Numbered from the stretch's first letter, positions 1 through 9,376 are shown. The stretch is DNA of 64,000 nucleotides from an uncultured Bermanella sp. (GCA_913058575.1 CAJXRF010000012.1:1-64000), one strand, 5' to 3'. Notes: generated by a model not told the origin, from the sequence alone. Translations and numbers: made by a program.

Positions 1-593
1 TCTATGGTGTCGGGGAAAGTAGCGCTAAATAACAGGGTTTGGCGCTCTTTAGGAATATCCACAATGATGTTATCAAGGGATTCTTGAAAGCCCATTTCTA
101 ACATGCGATCCGCTTCATCCAACACTAGGGTATTAACACGGTCTAGCTCTAGAGTGCCTTTGCGAACATGCTCTTCCACACGCCCTGGTGTGCCCACAAT
201 AATATGCGCACCATGCTCTAAAGAGCCTATTTGAGGGCCAAATGGCATGCCACCACAAAGGGTTAATACCTTGATGTTGTGAATGGTGCGCGCCAGCTTA
301 CGAATCTCTTTGGCCACCTGATCGGCCAGCTCTCTGGTTGGGCACAATACAATTGACTGCACGTAATAACGCTTTACATCCAAGGCTTGAAGCAGGCCTA
401 AGGCAAAGGCAGCGGTTTTCCCTGAGCCTGTTTTACCTTGGGCAATTACATCCTTGCCAGCCAATATATTCGGTAAACTTTGCCCTTGAATAGGGGTCAT
501 GGCGTCATAACCTAAGGATTTAAGGTTATCCAGTAGCGGCTGGTGTAATTTTAAAGAAGAGAAATCAGTTTGGCTCAAAGGAGTGCCCTGCAT
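1..593 (-). CDS. dbpA: DbpA-type DEAD-box ATP-dependent RNA helicase (5' part only)
   Basis: This is the N-terminal 197 codons of a DEAD-box RNA helicase; the 3' part lies beyond the window. The start is the ATG read on the minus strand at 593. Visible motifs in order are the Q-motif (MTPIQGQSLP), Walker A/motif I (GKTGSGKTAAF), motif Ia (PTRELA), the GG segment (LCGGMPFG), motif Ib (TPGR), motif II (DEADRM) and motif III (SAT). The run from NIKVLTLCGG to DEADRMLEMGF closely resembles DbpA, which uses ATP to remodel 23S rRNA around hairpin 92 during 50S assembly. The DbpA-specific C-terminal RNA-binding domain is outside the window, so another DEAD-box paralogue cannot be fully excluded. Confidence 0.85.
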   Translation of the reverse strand, partial: MQGTPLSQTDFSSLKLHQPLLDNLKSLGYDAMTPIQGQSLPNILAGKDVIAQGKTGSGKTAAFALGLLQALDVKRYYVQSIVLCPTRELADQVAKEIRKLARTIHNIKVLTLCGGMPFGPQIGSLEHGAHIIVGTPGRVEEHVRKGTLELDRVNTLVLDEADRMLEMGFQESLDNIIVDIPKERQTLLFSATFPDTI

Positions 594-665
594 GAAAAGA
601 TTTGGATGGTGGCCATATTAACAGATCCAAGGGGTTAATCGGTACGTTTCATTACGTAACCCCAG

Positions 666-2618
666 CTATTTCAAGTGGCGTCGCAATTTCCTTTCAAGGG
701 CTTTTACATCCACAGGTTTTGACAGGTAGTCGTCCATCCCTGCCTCTAAGCATTTCTCCATATCCCCCGCCATGACATTGGCTGTCATGGCGATAATAGG
801 AATAGGGGTATCTTTTCCTGTGGCGACAATCGCTTTGTTACGAATGAACTGAGTAGCTTCATAGCCATCCATAATGGGCATGTGGCAGTCCATTAATATT
901 AAATCAAAACTACTGTCCTCAAGCGCCTTCAAGGCTTCTTGACCATTATGAGCAATGCTCACCTGCTGAGATAAATTACTCAGCATTTCCATGGCGACTT
1001 CTTGATTGATCAAATTATCTTCCACCAATAAAATTCTTCCACTGGGTAAGGCTTCTATTAGCTTCTTGTCGATGTTGTTTTCAAGGCGCTCCTGAAATAA
1101 CACTTTCTGAAAACGCACTTCAAAACTAAAGCAGCTGCCTTTGTCTGGCGTGCTGTCTACCCAAACGCCACCGCCCATGAGTTCACATAAATCCTTCACT
1201 ATGGCCAACCCAAGGCCCGTCCCCCCGAATCGACGAGTGGTGGTGCTATCTGCCTGAGTAAAGACCTTAAACAAACTGGTTAAATACTCAGGTTCAATGC
1301 CTATTCCGCTGTCTTGGATATCCACACTCAAGATGCAAAAGCTATTATCCTGCTGGTCATCATTGAGATGACAAGCGACTTTTATCGTGCCCTCGGGTGT
1401 AAACTTAATGGCATTACTCAGCAAATTATTCATAATTTGCCCAAGCCTTAAGCTATCGCCTAGTACTCGAAAAGCATCTAAATTTTGTAAGTTAACATCC
1501 AGCTTCAACCCTTTTTGATCAATCAATATTTGGTTAACATCTAGAATACTGCTCACTTCATCTTGTAAACAAATGGCATTTTTTTCTAGTTTTAAGTTTC
1601 CTGATTCAATCTTGCTGTAATCTAATATGTCGTTAATGAGCAGCATTAAAGTATTGGCACTGTCTTTGGCCAGTTTTACTTTATTTAAGTTTTCGTTATC
1701 TAATTTTGCTGACTTAAGCAACGTCAACATACCAATTACACCATTTAGCGGGGTTCTTATTTCATGGCTCATGGTCGCTAGAAAATTCGTTTTGACATTT
1801 AGTGCCTCTTGTACTTTTTGTTTTTCCATTTCAATTTGATGAGTTTTTATTCGGACTCTTTCAACTAAATTGTTATTTAAGTCAAGAATTTCGTATTTCG
1901 ATTTTTCAAGCTCAGCCACCATGCCTGAAAAACTCAGTTGTAAATCTCGTAGTTCATTATTTTTTGGGGTGGCCTGTATTTTTTCTACTTCCCCTAATTT
2001 TTGAAAGTTTATTTCCTTAACGGTTTTGGATAATTGACTTAAAGGGTATAAAATTATTTTATTGCTAAACCAATAAAAAATAATCCACAATGCCACCCCC
2101 TTTATAATGGAATTAATAGCCAAGAAAACAAAACCGGTTTTAACACGATCTAATACTGCGGCTGAAGAGCTATACAAGGTTACTTTTGCCAGCTCATGCC
2201 CCACACCAGCGTATTCATATATAACAGGGAATTCATGATAGAAAAGCTCTTCTTGATTGCCCAAGACGGTCACCTGATTACTTTGGTATAATAAAGTTTC
2301 CAAATTGCTATTCATGACTCTGCCCTGAGCCATAAAAATCTTTTCTTCATTCACTTTATTAACTTTCACCCCTTTAATAACCGGCACCAAGTTCATGGCG
2401 TTCATAACATCTTTAATACGTTCTCTGTCTAGATGCCACATGCTTTTCCCCAGCACAGGGCCAAATATGGTTTCATAGCTTTTTAATTCTTGTGAGATAT
2501 TAACTTGGGTTTGCCGATATTCTTCAAAGACATGTATTGCTGTCACGGTAATCGCCACTAAACAATAACAAAAGAAAACAACACGCATAAGCTGCGTTGC
2601 AATAGACTCTTTAATCAT
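666..2618 (-). CDS. membrane-bound hybrid sensor histidine kinase
   Basis: A 650-residue hybrid kinase. Residues about 12-30 form a first membrane helix, 31-158 a periplasmic sensing segment, and about 162-184 a second helix followed by a HAMP-like linker and a coiled coil to about 275. The HisKA box FLATMSHEIRTPLNG carries the phospho-accepting His285. The HATPase domain (N, G1 and G2 boxes, GGTGLGLAI) is followed by a receiver domain starting RILLVEDN with phospho-acceptor Asp577 in LILMDCHMP. No output domain follows, so phosphate must pass to a separate Hpt protein or regulator, none of which is encoded nearby. Its start overlaps the end of the upstream binding-protein gene by 8 bp, so the two are co-translated and probably form one sensory unit. 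Confidence 0.93.
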   Translation of the reverse strand: MIKESIATQLMRVVFFCYCLVAITVTAIHVFEEYRQTQVNISQELKSYETIFGPVLGKSMWHLDRERIKDVMNAMNLVPVIKGVKVNKVNEEKIFMAQGRVMNSNLETLLYQSNQVTVLGNQEELFYHEFPVIYEYAGVGHELAKVTLYSSSAAVLDRVKTGFVFLAINSIIKGVALWIIFYWFSNKIILYPLSQLSKTVKEINFQKLGEVEKIQATPKNNELRDLQLSFSGMVAELEKSKYEILDLNNNLVERVRIKTHQIEMEKQKVQEALNVKTNFLATMSHEIRTPLNGVIGMLTLLKSAKLDNENLNKVKLAKDSANTLMLLINDILDYSKIESGNLKLEKNAICLQDEVSSILDVNQILIDQKGLKLDVNLQNLDAFRVLGDSLRLGQIMNNLLSNAIKFTPEGTIKVACHLNDDQQDNSFCILSVDIQDSGIGIEPEYLTSLFKVFTQADSTTTRRFGGTGLGLAIVKDLCELMGGGVWVDSTPDKGSCFSFEVRFQKVLFQERLENNIDKKLIEALPSGRILLVEDNLINQEVAMEMLSNLSQQVSIAHNGQEALKALEDSSFDLILMDCHMPIMDGYEATQFIRNKAIVATGKDTPIPIIAMTANVMAGDMEKCLEAGMDDYLSKPVDVKALERKLRRHLK

Positions 2619-3552
2619 GACGACAAGATGAGTTTAGCCAGGCCTGCCACACTTGCGGATATTCATCCATCCAGCGTTTAGCCGCTTGCGGGTAGCTTAA
2701 ATTATCCACATCAACTAAAGCTGCCGCATAGGCAATATGTTCATTACTGAGGCTAATTTTCTTAAATGCCCCATAAGCACATGGCCATTGATTTTTAAAC
2801 CCAGGCCAAGCAGCTTTTTTTAACCAGCCCCCTTTGGGATTTCCACAATCAAATAGGAAGCTTTTATTCACCCCCCATTGGGGGTTCGTTTCACAATCAG
2901 GGTGATAGTCAGGAAACTCAACAAACTTACCCTTAAAGCGAGATTCCACCCAGTTTGGACTCCAGTTAAACAACATAATGGGCTTGTTATTTAATACCGC
3001 TTTTTTAAGAGCCACCCATAAGTCATCGCCCTTCTCCACAGGGCTGACATCAAAGCCCAAGCCTAATGCCCTTATCTTGGCTTCGTCTGGCTTTTCCCAA
3101 GGGCCAGCTATGTACACCCCTTTAGTGGAGACACTTTTTTCATCACTAAATAAATGAGCACAGCCCTTTAAAGCACGCCAATCTGGTAGGCCTGGGCATA
3201 GTTTTTCAACATAATCTGGATACCACCAATCTTCTCTTGTGGTGGCTTGGTGTGAGCCCATGTCTTCAATGCTTTTGGCTGCCACTAGACGATCAAAAGC
3301 TTTGGCCATCGTGCCTTCCCAGACTTCCACCTGAACATGAACGACCCCGTGGCTTAATGCCCCCCATTGCTCACTCACCGAACTTTGCTGGTATTCAACC
3401 TCATAGCCCATTTTTTCAAAAATACGGCCTGTTACATGGCTTAAAACCAGCTGACTGGTCCAATTATTTAATAATATTTTAATAGCTGGAGCTTGATCGG
3501 CCTGTACCAGCATTGGTAATAAGAAAAGCCAAATTAGAAACCTTTTCACCAC
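2611..3552 (-). CDS. OpuAC/ProX-type periplasmic glycine-betaine-like binding protein
   Basis: A 313-residue protein with a clear signal peptide (residues about 1-19, ending VQA-D). The body has the layout of ABC-transporter substrate-binding proteins for glycine betaine, choline or proline: an early ILLNNWTSQLVLSHVTGRIFEKMGYEV segment, the WEGT motif, and many tryptophans (PWEKPDE, LFNWSPNW, WQAW) of the kind that form the aromatic cage around quaternary ammonium ligands in this family. No ATPase or permease gene is adjacent; instead the gene overlaps a hybrid histidine kinase. This suggests a periplasmic ligand receptor for that kinase, as LuxP is for LuxQ, rather than a transporter part. 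The ligand is an inference. Confidence 0.87.
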   Translation of the reverse strand: MVKRFLIWLFLLPMLVQADQAPAIKILLNNWTSQLVLSHVTGRIFEKMGYEVEYQQSSVSEQWGALSHGVVHVQVEVWEGTMAKAFDRLVAAKSIEDMGSHQATTREDWWYPDYVEKLCPGLPDWRALKGCAHLFSDEKSVSTKGVYIAGPWEKPDEAKIRALGLGFDVSPVEKGDDLWVALKKAVLNNKPIMLFNWSPNWVESRFKGKFVEFPDYHPDCETNPQWGVNKSFLFDCGNPKGGWLKKAAWPGFKNQWPCAYGAFKKISLSNEHIAYAAALVDVDNLSYPQAAKRWMDEYPQVWQAWLNSSCRHD

Positions 3553-3628
3553 ATTATTTCCGCATTAAGTGCTTATTAACTAATTGTAGGCGAGGATAGC
3601 AAGAAGGGGTAACGCAGGGGCGACGGCT

Positions 3629-6244
3629 CTAGGTCCTTTGTAGGGCAGACTGTTTTAGTTTGATGGCTTCAGAGCGATTGGCTACTCCAAGTTTCCCGTA
3701 GATATTTTTCAAATGCCATTTAGTGGTGCTAATGGCTGTTCTAGTGTGCTGGCTAATTTCGGCATTACTTAACCCTGAGGCTAATAATAAGTAAACTTCT
3801 TGCTCTTTACCCGTCAGCGCGATGCTTTGAAAGCTTATGGGCTTTTTGGTGGGTTTATCTTCGCTTAGTAAATCACTAAACACTTGATAGAATAATTCAG
3901 GAACGATGATGCTATTATTGTTACTGGCCAGTTTAAAGACTTTTTCCAGGCCCGGTGTTTCGTCAAAAACACTTCTTGAAAATCCCATGTAGCCATAAGA
4001 CTCAAGCAGAGCGCCTAACCGTTGAGTGGCAATGCACTCGTTTTTTTGATGCACATCTAACATAAGAAGATTCGTTTTAGCCACTAATGATCGGCTAATG
4101 GCACCACACGCATCCAATTTTTCAGCTAATTCCTTCAATAATTTTTCAGCTTTTAAATACTCTCCCTTAAAAATATACCAATAGCTTAGTGTTAACACTT
4201 GACGTTCAACCACCTCATTATATTGATCGGGTAATAGCCGCAAATTATTGGCGTTTTTTTCAAGATTGTATTCCACTACTAAACTACCAGCACGATTAAT
4301 ATCGCCACTAAGCCAGGCTTGGCGCATTGACTCTTGAACGCATTGGCTTGCAAATCGTTGATAGTAACCAAATACCAGCAGCCGCTTAAATTGAACCAAC
4401 ACTCGTGTGGCTTTTTTGTTATCTCCTTCAATAAACAATAATCTAGATAAATTTAAATAAATGGTGGCAATAACTTCGGTTACACAAGAATGATTAATAA
4501 GAGGTAATAATTTTTCACACAGCGTTTTCGCCTGACTTAATTGATTTTGTTCATAATAAACAATCACCATGGCTGTTTTCAAATTCACCCAAGCAAGACT
4601 GCCTTTAATAAAACGGTGATTAAGGTTTAATTGCGAAATATACGTAACCGCCTCAACCCCACGCCCAATATGGCGCTCGCATAACGCAATAATTAAATCC
4701 ACATAGCTTTCAGCCAAAACATAATCTAAATTAGAGAGTCGAGTTTTTATCTTTGTTGCTGTAATAAGTGCAGCATTAATATTTCCTTTTTGTAATTCAA
4801 AGTAAGCTAAAAACACCCCTGCAAACATCCTTAGACCATTACCATTATCAAAGGCCATTAATTCCTGCACCGACAAACTGGCTAACGCTTGCGTTTCTTG
4901 CTGAAACAACCCTAAACACAACTTTAAAAATTCAACATCTTTAGCTGCTTCAGCACCTTCAATTAATTGTATTTTTTGAGGGATTAATTCCAAATAATAT
5001 TTAGCCTGATTAAAGCGTCTGTAAAAAATAAGAGCATGTATATAGGTAAGTAGTAACTTTAAATTATTATTAAATTCATCCATTGTGTAATTATCTAATT
5101 GCACAATTATTTTTGAGAAATCCCCTTGTTTAAGCCAATATTCGCAAGCTGTGTATACACCTTTGTGAATCCCATCCTTTTGTGCACTTTTATAATGATA
5201 CAAAGCGGCTTCAAAATTTTTATTTTTTGAAAAGATATCACCCGCTAAATCATGCATTTCAATCACTTTAGCTTCAGAGTAAGATTGCTTGATTCTTAGC
5301 CTTAAAAAGTCTTTTAATAAAGAGTGATACCGATACCAGCCTTCGTTATCGTCAACACTCGATACAAACATGCCTTGCCGAATTAGCGTATTGATCATTG
5401 ATTGAGAATGACTCCCCCCTAAAAACTGATCACAAACTGACGCATTAAAGCTTTCAAATATTGCCGTTTTAATTAAAAAATGTTGCATATGATCGGGCAA
5501 TTTTCGATACACTTCAGCCTTGAGGTACTCCACTAAATCTGGCTGCTTACCATTAAAGGATGTGATGCCGTTGGGGCCCTGCTGGTAAAAATCCATTAGG
5601 GCAATCTTAATACCTGCCACCCACCCTTCTGTCGATAGCATAATACTGTGTAAATATTCTTCTTCTATATAGTCACCCCCTAACTTTTTACTTAATTCAT
5701 TCACTTGTAAGGCTGTAAATTTTAAATCGTTAATATCAACCTGCAGAAGCTTATCTTCAATTTTTAGACGACTTAAATTTAACGAAGGGTAATGCCTTGT
5801 GGATAAAATGATATGAATATTTTCAGGAAGCGTTTCAATTAAAGCATTTAATAAATTTGAAGAATAACTCGACTCTATGTTTTGGTAGTCATCTAACACC
5901 AAGTACAGTTCACGATCGATAGATTTTAAAACTTGCGTGACTTTCTTAGCTATCTGAGGGGCTGATATTGCACCATCAGAACTAAATAAGTTAATCACCG
6001 GGGCATCAAACACCTGAACCGTCTTTCTAATGCTATCCAAAATGAGTTTTAACACATGAAAAATATCACTGTATGGCTCACTTGAATCTAAGTGTGCCAC
6101 ATTTAAGCAACCATTATTTTCTTCCCACTGCTTCAATAAAGTGCTTTTACCCGATCCAGCAGGGGCCACCATTACCGTTAATGGAAAATTCTTTGCATGG
6201 GCCATTAACGAAACTAAATTATCTCTATCTATGAGATGGGACAC
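3629..6244 (-). CDS. MalT-type (STAND) LuxR-family transcriptional activator
   Basis: An 871-residue regulator starting at a GTG preceded by GGAG. The N-terminus has a Walker A loop (APAGSGKSTLLKQW, residues about 27-40) and a Walker B-like YLVLDDYQ, as in signal-transduction ATPases of the MalT class. A long helical, TPR-like sensor region (about 350-780) follows. The C-terminus is a LuxR/GerE helix-turn-helix starting LTGKEQEVYLLLASGLSNAEIS and ending near KLGVANRSEAIKLK. Such proteins bind an inducer and ATP, oligomerise and activate neighbouring promoters. The gene is divergent from the haem oxygenase/peroxidase gene across 223 bp, so that gene is the likely target. The inducer is unknown. 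Confidence 0.9.
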   Translation of the reverse strand: MSHLIDRDNLVSLMAHAKNFPLTVMVAPAGSGKSTLLKQWEENNGCLNVAHLDSSEPYSDIFHVLKLILDSIRKTVQVFDAPVINLFSSDGAISAPQIAKKVTQVLKSIDRELYLVLDDYQNIESSYSSNLLNALIETLPENIHIILSTRHYPSLNLSRLKIEDKLLQVDINDLKFTALQVNELSKKLGGDYIEEEYLHSIMLSTEGWVAGIKIALMDFYQQGPNGITSFNGKQPDLVEYLKAEVYRKLPDHMQHFLIKTAIFESFNASVCDQFLGGSHSQSMINTLIRQGMFVSSVDDNEGWYRYHSLLKDFLRLRIKQSYSEAKVIEMHDLAGDIFSKNKNFEAALYHYKSAQKDGIHKGVYTACEYWLKQGDFSKIIVQLDNYTMDEFNNNLKLLLTYIHALIFYRRFNQAKYYLELIPQKIQLIEGAEAAKDVEFLKLCLGLFQQETQALASLSVQELMAFDNGNGLRMFAGVFLAYFELQKGNINAALITATKIKTRLSNLDYVLAESYVDLIIALCERHIGRGVEAVTYISQLNLNHRFIKGSLAWVNLKTAMVIVYYEQNQLSQAKTLCEKLLPLINHSCVTEVIATIYLNLSRLLFIEGDNKKATRVLVQFKRLLVFGYYQRFASQCVQESMRQAWLSGDINRAGSLVVEYNLEKNANNLRLLPDQYNEVVERQVLTLSYWYIFKGEYLKAEKLLKELAEKLDACGAISRSLVAKTNLLMLDVHQKNECIATQRLGALLESYGYMGFSRSVFDETPGLEKVFKLASNNNSIIVPELFYQVFSDLLSEDKPTKKPISFQSIALTGKEQEVYLLLASGLSNAEISQHTRTAISTTKWHLKNIYGKLGVANRSEAIKLKQSALQRT

Positions 6245-6369
6245 ATGTACTCCACAATACTTTTTTATTATTTTTATTTCGTCTGTTAAACACTAAGTAG
6301 CTTCAATATTTTTTACAAGGATAAACCCGCCAGCCATTTAATAGTGTCGACTCGCACCAAATTTTTTTC

Positions 6370-6390
6370 ACCCCCTCCCTTGGAGGGGGT
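6370..6390. promoter_or_regulatory. perfect GC-rich inverted repeat in the MalT-like/oxygenase divergent promoter region
   Basis: Arms ACCCCCTCC (6370-6378) and GGAGGGGGT (6382-6390) pair perfectly around a 3-nt centre, in an otherwise AT-rich divergent spacer. No T-run follows on either strand, which argues against a simple terminator. The G-rich half GGAGGGGG loosely recalls the G-rich boxes bound by MalT, so it may be the operator of the neighbouring regulator; this is inference. Confidence 0.45.
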
Positions 6391-6450
6391 CTTTGCTATT
6401 AATAATTAATTATCATTAAAAGGCGATAAGTAGAAATACCATCCAAATAT

Positions 6451-6460
6451 AATAATAAGG
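6451..6460 (+). promoter_or_regulatory. A-rich Hfq/Crc-type motif overlapping the oxygenase ribosome-binding site
   Basis: The sequence AATAATAAGG lies just upstream of the ATG at 6468. AATAATAA fits the AANAANAA motif by which Hfq with Crc represses translation in pseudomonads, and the trailing AAGG is the likely Shine-Dalgarno. Because this window also carries CbrAB and CrcZ-like decoy RNAs, the motif is a plausible catabolite-repression site. Short A-rich leaders are common, so the evidence is weak alone. Confidence 0.4.
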
Positions 6461-6467
6461 AATGATA

Positions 6468-9227
6468 ATGAGTGGATCTATATGGGTTACCTGGCCCGCA
6501 TTAACCAAACTTGGCACCTTAGGGGTCATAGCAGGCGTCATTGTAATTGGCCTAGAGCGTGAGAAATTATTTGATGAGAATTTAATTGATGTTGAAAATT
6601 ATGAAAAACATAATGCCACTATAATTTGTGACGAGAGAAGTCTAACCGCACGCACAGAAGATGGCACCTGTAACACACTTGAAAATCCGGCTGAAGGCTC
6701 GGCATTAAAACGCTTTGGTCGAAACGTGCAACTGGACTCTGTGCAAGCAGAGTTAGACGCACAAACTCTATTAGAGCCGAACCCAAGAGATGTTAGTAAT
6801 TCTCTTATGGGCCGAGATGAATTCAAACCTGCCACCAGCGTTAATTTTATTGCCGCCGCTTGGATTCAGTTTATGGTCCATGACTGGGTAAGCCATGGCC
6901 CTAACAGTGATGAAGACCCCATGGAATTCCCTTTACCCCCAGGGGATGAATTAGGCACAGGCATGATGTCAGTGCAAAGAACCCAGCCAGATAGCAGCCG
7001 AAGTGAAGACGAAGTGCATTTACCCGCCACTTATCAAAACATCAATACCCACTGGTGGGATGGCTCGCAAATATACGGCAGTAACGCATCGACTAATGAA
7101 AAAGTTCGATCTTTTGAAGATGGCAAACTCGTTATCAATAGTGACAACACATTGCCTACCGAATTTTTTTCAGGTGTTCCAGTCACAGGGTTTAACGATA
7201 ACTGGTGGCTCGGTTTAAGCATGATGCACCAATTATTCACCATGGAACACAACGCCATTGCCGATAAAATAAAATTGGAAAACCCACAACAAACTGACCA
7301 GTGGATTTATGACAAAGCCCGTTTAATTAATGCCGCGCTCATGGCAAAAATCCATACGGTTGAATGGACACCGGCCATTATTGCTAACCCAGTTACAGAA
7401 CGAGCCATGTACGCAAACTGGTGGGGGCTATTAGGTGAGCGTGAAGGACGTGATAAATTTCAGGCTGAATATGAAGCCCTAGCGGAAGATTTAGCCAAAA
7501 CAGACTCCTTTGTAAAACATCTTTTAGGGTTAGATCCCAATTTCAGTGGTGCCCTAGATGATGCATCATTTATAGAACACGGCATTGGCGGTTTAGTGGG
7601 TTCTCGTCAATCAGATAACGCTGGCACCCCTTACACCTTAACGGAGGAGTTCGTAGAAGTTTATCGTATGCACCCGTTACTGCGTGATCAGGTGGATATC
7701 TACGACATTGGTTCTAACATTGTGAGTAATTCAATTAATATTGAAGATACCCGCAACGGCGATGCTGAGGACGTCCTAGATCAAGAGGGCGCTGAACGTT
7801 TATGGTATTCATTTGGTATTACTCACCCAGGTTCATTAACTCTTAAGAATTATCCGCAATTTTTACGCAATCTCTCTATTCCATTGGTGGGAGACATCGA
7901 TCTAGCCACCATAGATATTTTACGAGATCGCGAACGGGGCATTCCGAGATACAATGAGTTCCGCCGTCAAATTCGCTTAAACCCCATTACAAAGTTTGAA
8001 GATTTAACGCAAGACCCTGTGTTATTGGCTGAATTAAAACGTCTTTACGATAACGACATTGAAAAAATTGATGCGTTAGTGGGGCAATTGGCAGAAACCG
8101 TGCGTCCAGAAGGATTTGCCTTTGGTGAAACGGCTTTTCAAGTATTCATACTGAACGCATCACGCCGTCTTATTACCGACCGCTTTTATACAAAAGATTA
8201 CACCCCACAAGTGTATACCCAGGCAGGAATTGATTGGGTAGAAGAAAACACCATGGTAGACGTTTTGAACCGACACTTCCCTCAATTAAATACAAGCCTT
8301 GTGGGGGTGGATAATGCCTTTAAACCTTGGGGTCTTAATATCACCGATGACTATCAATCTTGGCAGGGCTGCAATAAGCAACAACACCTTTGGGTTAACG
8401 GTGCCCTAAGAACACAACACCTCTTAGATGAGTTGCCTAATTTAACTAAAGTAGATATTGGCGGGTTAATTAACAGCATTCTTTGGAGTAAAGTTAATCT
8501 AGATTCGGACGTAGCACCGGTGGGCTATGAAAAACCCATACATGCCAAAGGCGTAATGGCCAAAGTAGCATTTGAGGCACAAGCTGGGCATCCTTACACA
8601 GGATTATTTAAAGGATCTGACTGCGGGCTAATACGTTTGTCTTTGACAGGGGACCCCAGCGACCGAGGCTTTACTCCAGGGTTAGCTTGGAAGTCTTTTG
8701 TAGATGGTAGCGCTTCACAAAATATTTCAGCCCTATATACGTTATCTGGGCAGGGTGATAACTATAATTTCTTTAGTAACGAACTCTCTCAATACGTCTC
8801 TGTTGAGGCCAATGAAACATTAGGCACCACCGCGCTATTTTCTTTAGTGTCCACTAAGCCCACGCGTTTAATGACTGAGGGCATGGCCAATGTTACCCAA
8901 AATGGTCAAATGGAGCAGAGTCCTAAATCCCCTACTCAAATTTACTTTGTACCAAATGAAGCCCTGAGGAATCAGTTTTCTTCATCAGAGCATGACTTTA
9001 GACAAGACTTGCTAACACTTCCACAAGGCACTGTGCTTTACGATATTTACGCCACCGATAAGGATATAAAGTCGTCCATATTTCCTTATTACAATAAAAA
9101 GTACGCACAGCAACGCCGTGATAGCGCAATAAAATTGGGGAGTTTAACGTTAACGTCTGAGTTCAATGCTTCTAACTTTTCGGATAGCGGGGTATTTTTC
9201 CGGCACCAAAGATATGAGGACAGATAA
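6468..9227 (+). CDS. alpha-dioxygenase/cyclooxygenase-like haem peroxidase with catalase-like C-terminal region
   Basis: A 919-residue protein; the ATG at 6468 is preferred over that at 6462 because AAGG is then 7 nt away. Residues about 1-25 form one membrane helix. The main domain belongs to the animal haem peroxidase superfamily and resembles fatty-acid alpha-dioxygenases: WIQFMVHDWVSHG with distal His138, THWWDGSQIYGS, WWLGLSMMHQLFTMEHNA, HTVEWTPAIIA, and LTEEFVEVYRMHPLL with putative radical Tyr399 and proximal haem ligand His402. After about residue 640 the sequence changes: HAKGVMAKVAFEA (His692), LIRLSLTGD, GLAWKSFVDG and a terminal IKLGSLTLTSEFNASNFSD resemble, in order, catalase-superfamily segments, although no proximal RxxxY haem ligand is seen. 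It probably oxygenates fatty acids and may convert the hydroperoxide. The substrate is inferred. Confidence 0.85.
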   Translation: MSGSIWVTWPALTKLGTLGVIAGVIVIGLEREKLFDENLIDVENYEKHNATIICDERSLTARTEDGTCNTLENPAEGSALKRFGRNVQLDSVQAELDAQTLLEPNPRDVSNSLMGRDEFKPATSVNFIAAAWIQFMVHDWVSHGPNSDEDPMEFPLPPGDELGTGMMSVQRTQPDSSRSEDEVHLPATYQNINTHWWDGSQIYGSNASTNEKVRSFEDGKLVINSDNTLPTEFFSGVPVTGFNDNWWLGLSMMHQLFTMEHNAIADKIKLENPQQTDQWIYDKARLINAALMAKIHTVEWTPAIIANPVTERAMYANWWGLLGEREGRDKFQAEYEALAEDLAKTDSFVKHLLGLDPNFSGALDDASFIEHGIGGLVGSRQSDNAGTPYTLTEEFVEVYRMHPLLRDQVDIYDIGSNIVSNSINIEDTRNGDAEDVLDQEGAERLWYSFGITHPGSLTLKNYPQFLRNLSIPLVGDIDLATIDILRDRERGIPRYNEFRRQIRLNPITKFEDLTQDPVLLAELKRLYDNDIEKIDALVGQLAETVRPEGFAFGETAFQVFILNASRRLITDRFYTKDYTPQVYTQAGIDWVEENTMVDVLNRHFPQLNTSLVGVDNAFKPWGLNITDDYQSWQGCNKQQHLWVNGALRTQHLLDELPNLTKVDIGGLINSILWSKVNLDSDVAPVGYEKPIHAKGVMAKVAFEAQAGHPYTGLFKGSDCGLIRLSLTGDPSDRGFTPGLAWKSFVDGSASQNISALYTLSGQGDNYNFFSNELSQYVSVEANETLGTTALFSLVSTKPTRLMTEGMANVTQNGQMEQSPKSPTQIYFVPNEALRNQFSSSEHDFRQDLLTLPQGTVLYDIYATDKDIKSSIFPYYNKKYAQQRRDSAIKLGSLTLTSEFNASNFSDSGVFFRHQRYEDR

Positions 9228-9268
9228 CACTATTTAGTTATTTTCCATTAATATTGGTTCTGAAATTG

Positions 9269-9291
9269 ACCGCAGCTTGCTGCGGTTTTTT
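9269..9291 (+). terminator. rho-independent terminator of the haem oxygenase gene
   Basis: A 7-bp stem ACCGCAG/CTGCGGT with a CTTG loop, followed directly by a run of T, 42 bp after the stop codon. Confidence 0.9.
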
Positions 9292-9376
9292 GTGAATGGA
9301 ACTAAACCTAGTGTAAAAAGCTTCTTATTTATGTATAAGAATTTCATTAAAAGAAGCTAGATTTATCTATTAAAAA

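Noticed and set aside
6370-6390. intrinsic terminator between the MalT-like and oxygenase genes
   Set aside because: Both genes read away from this site, so no transcript needs to end there, and no T-run follows on either strand.
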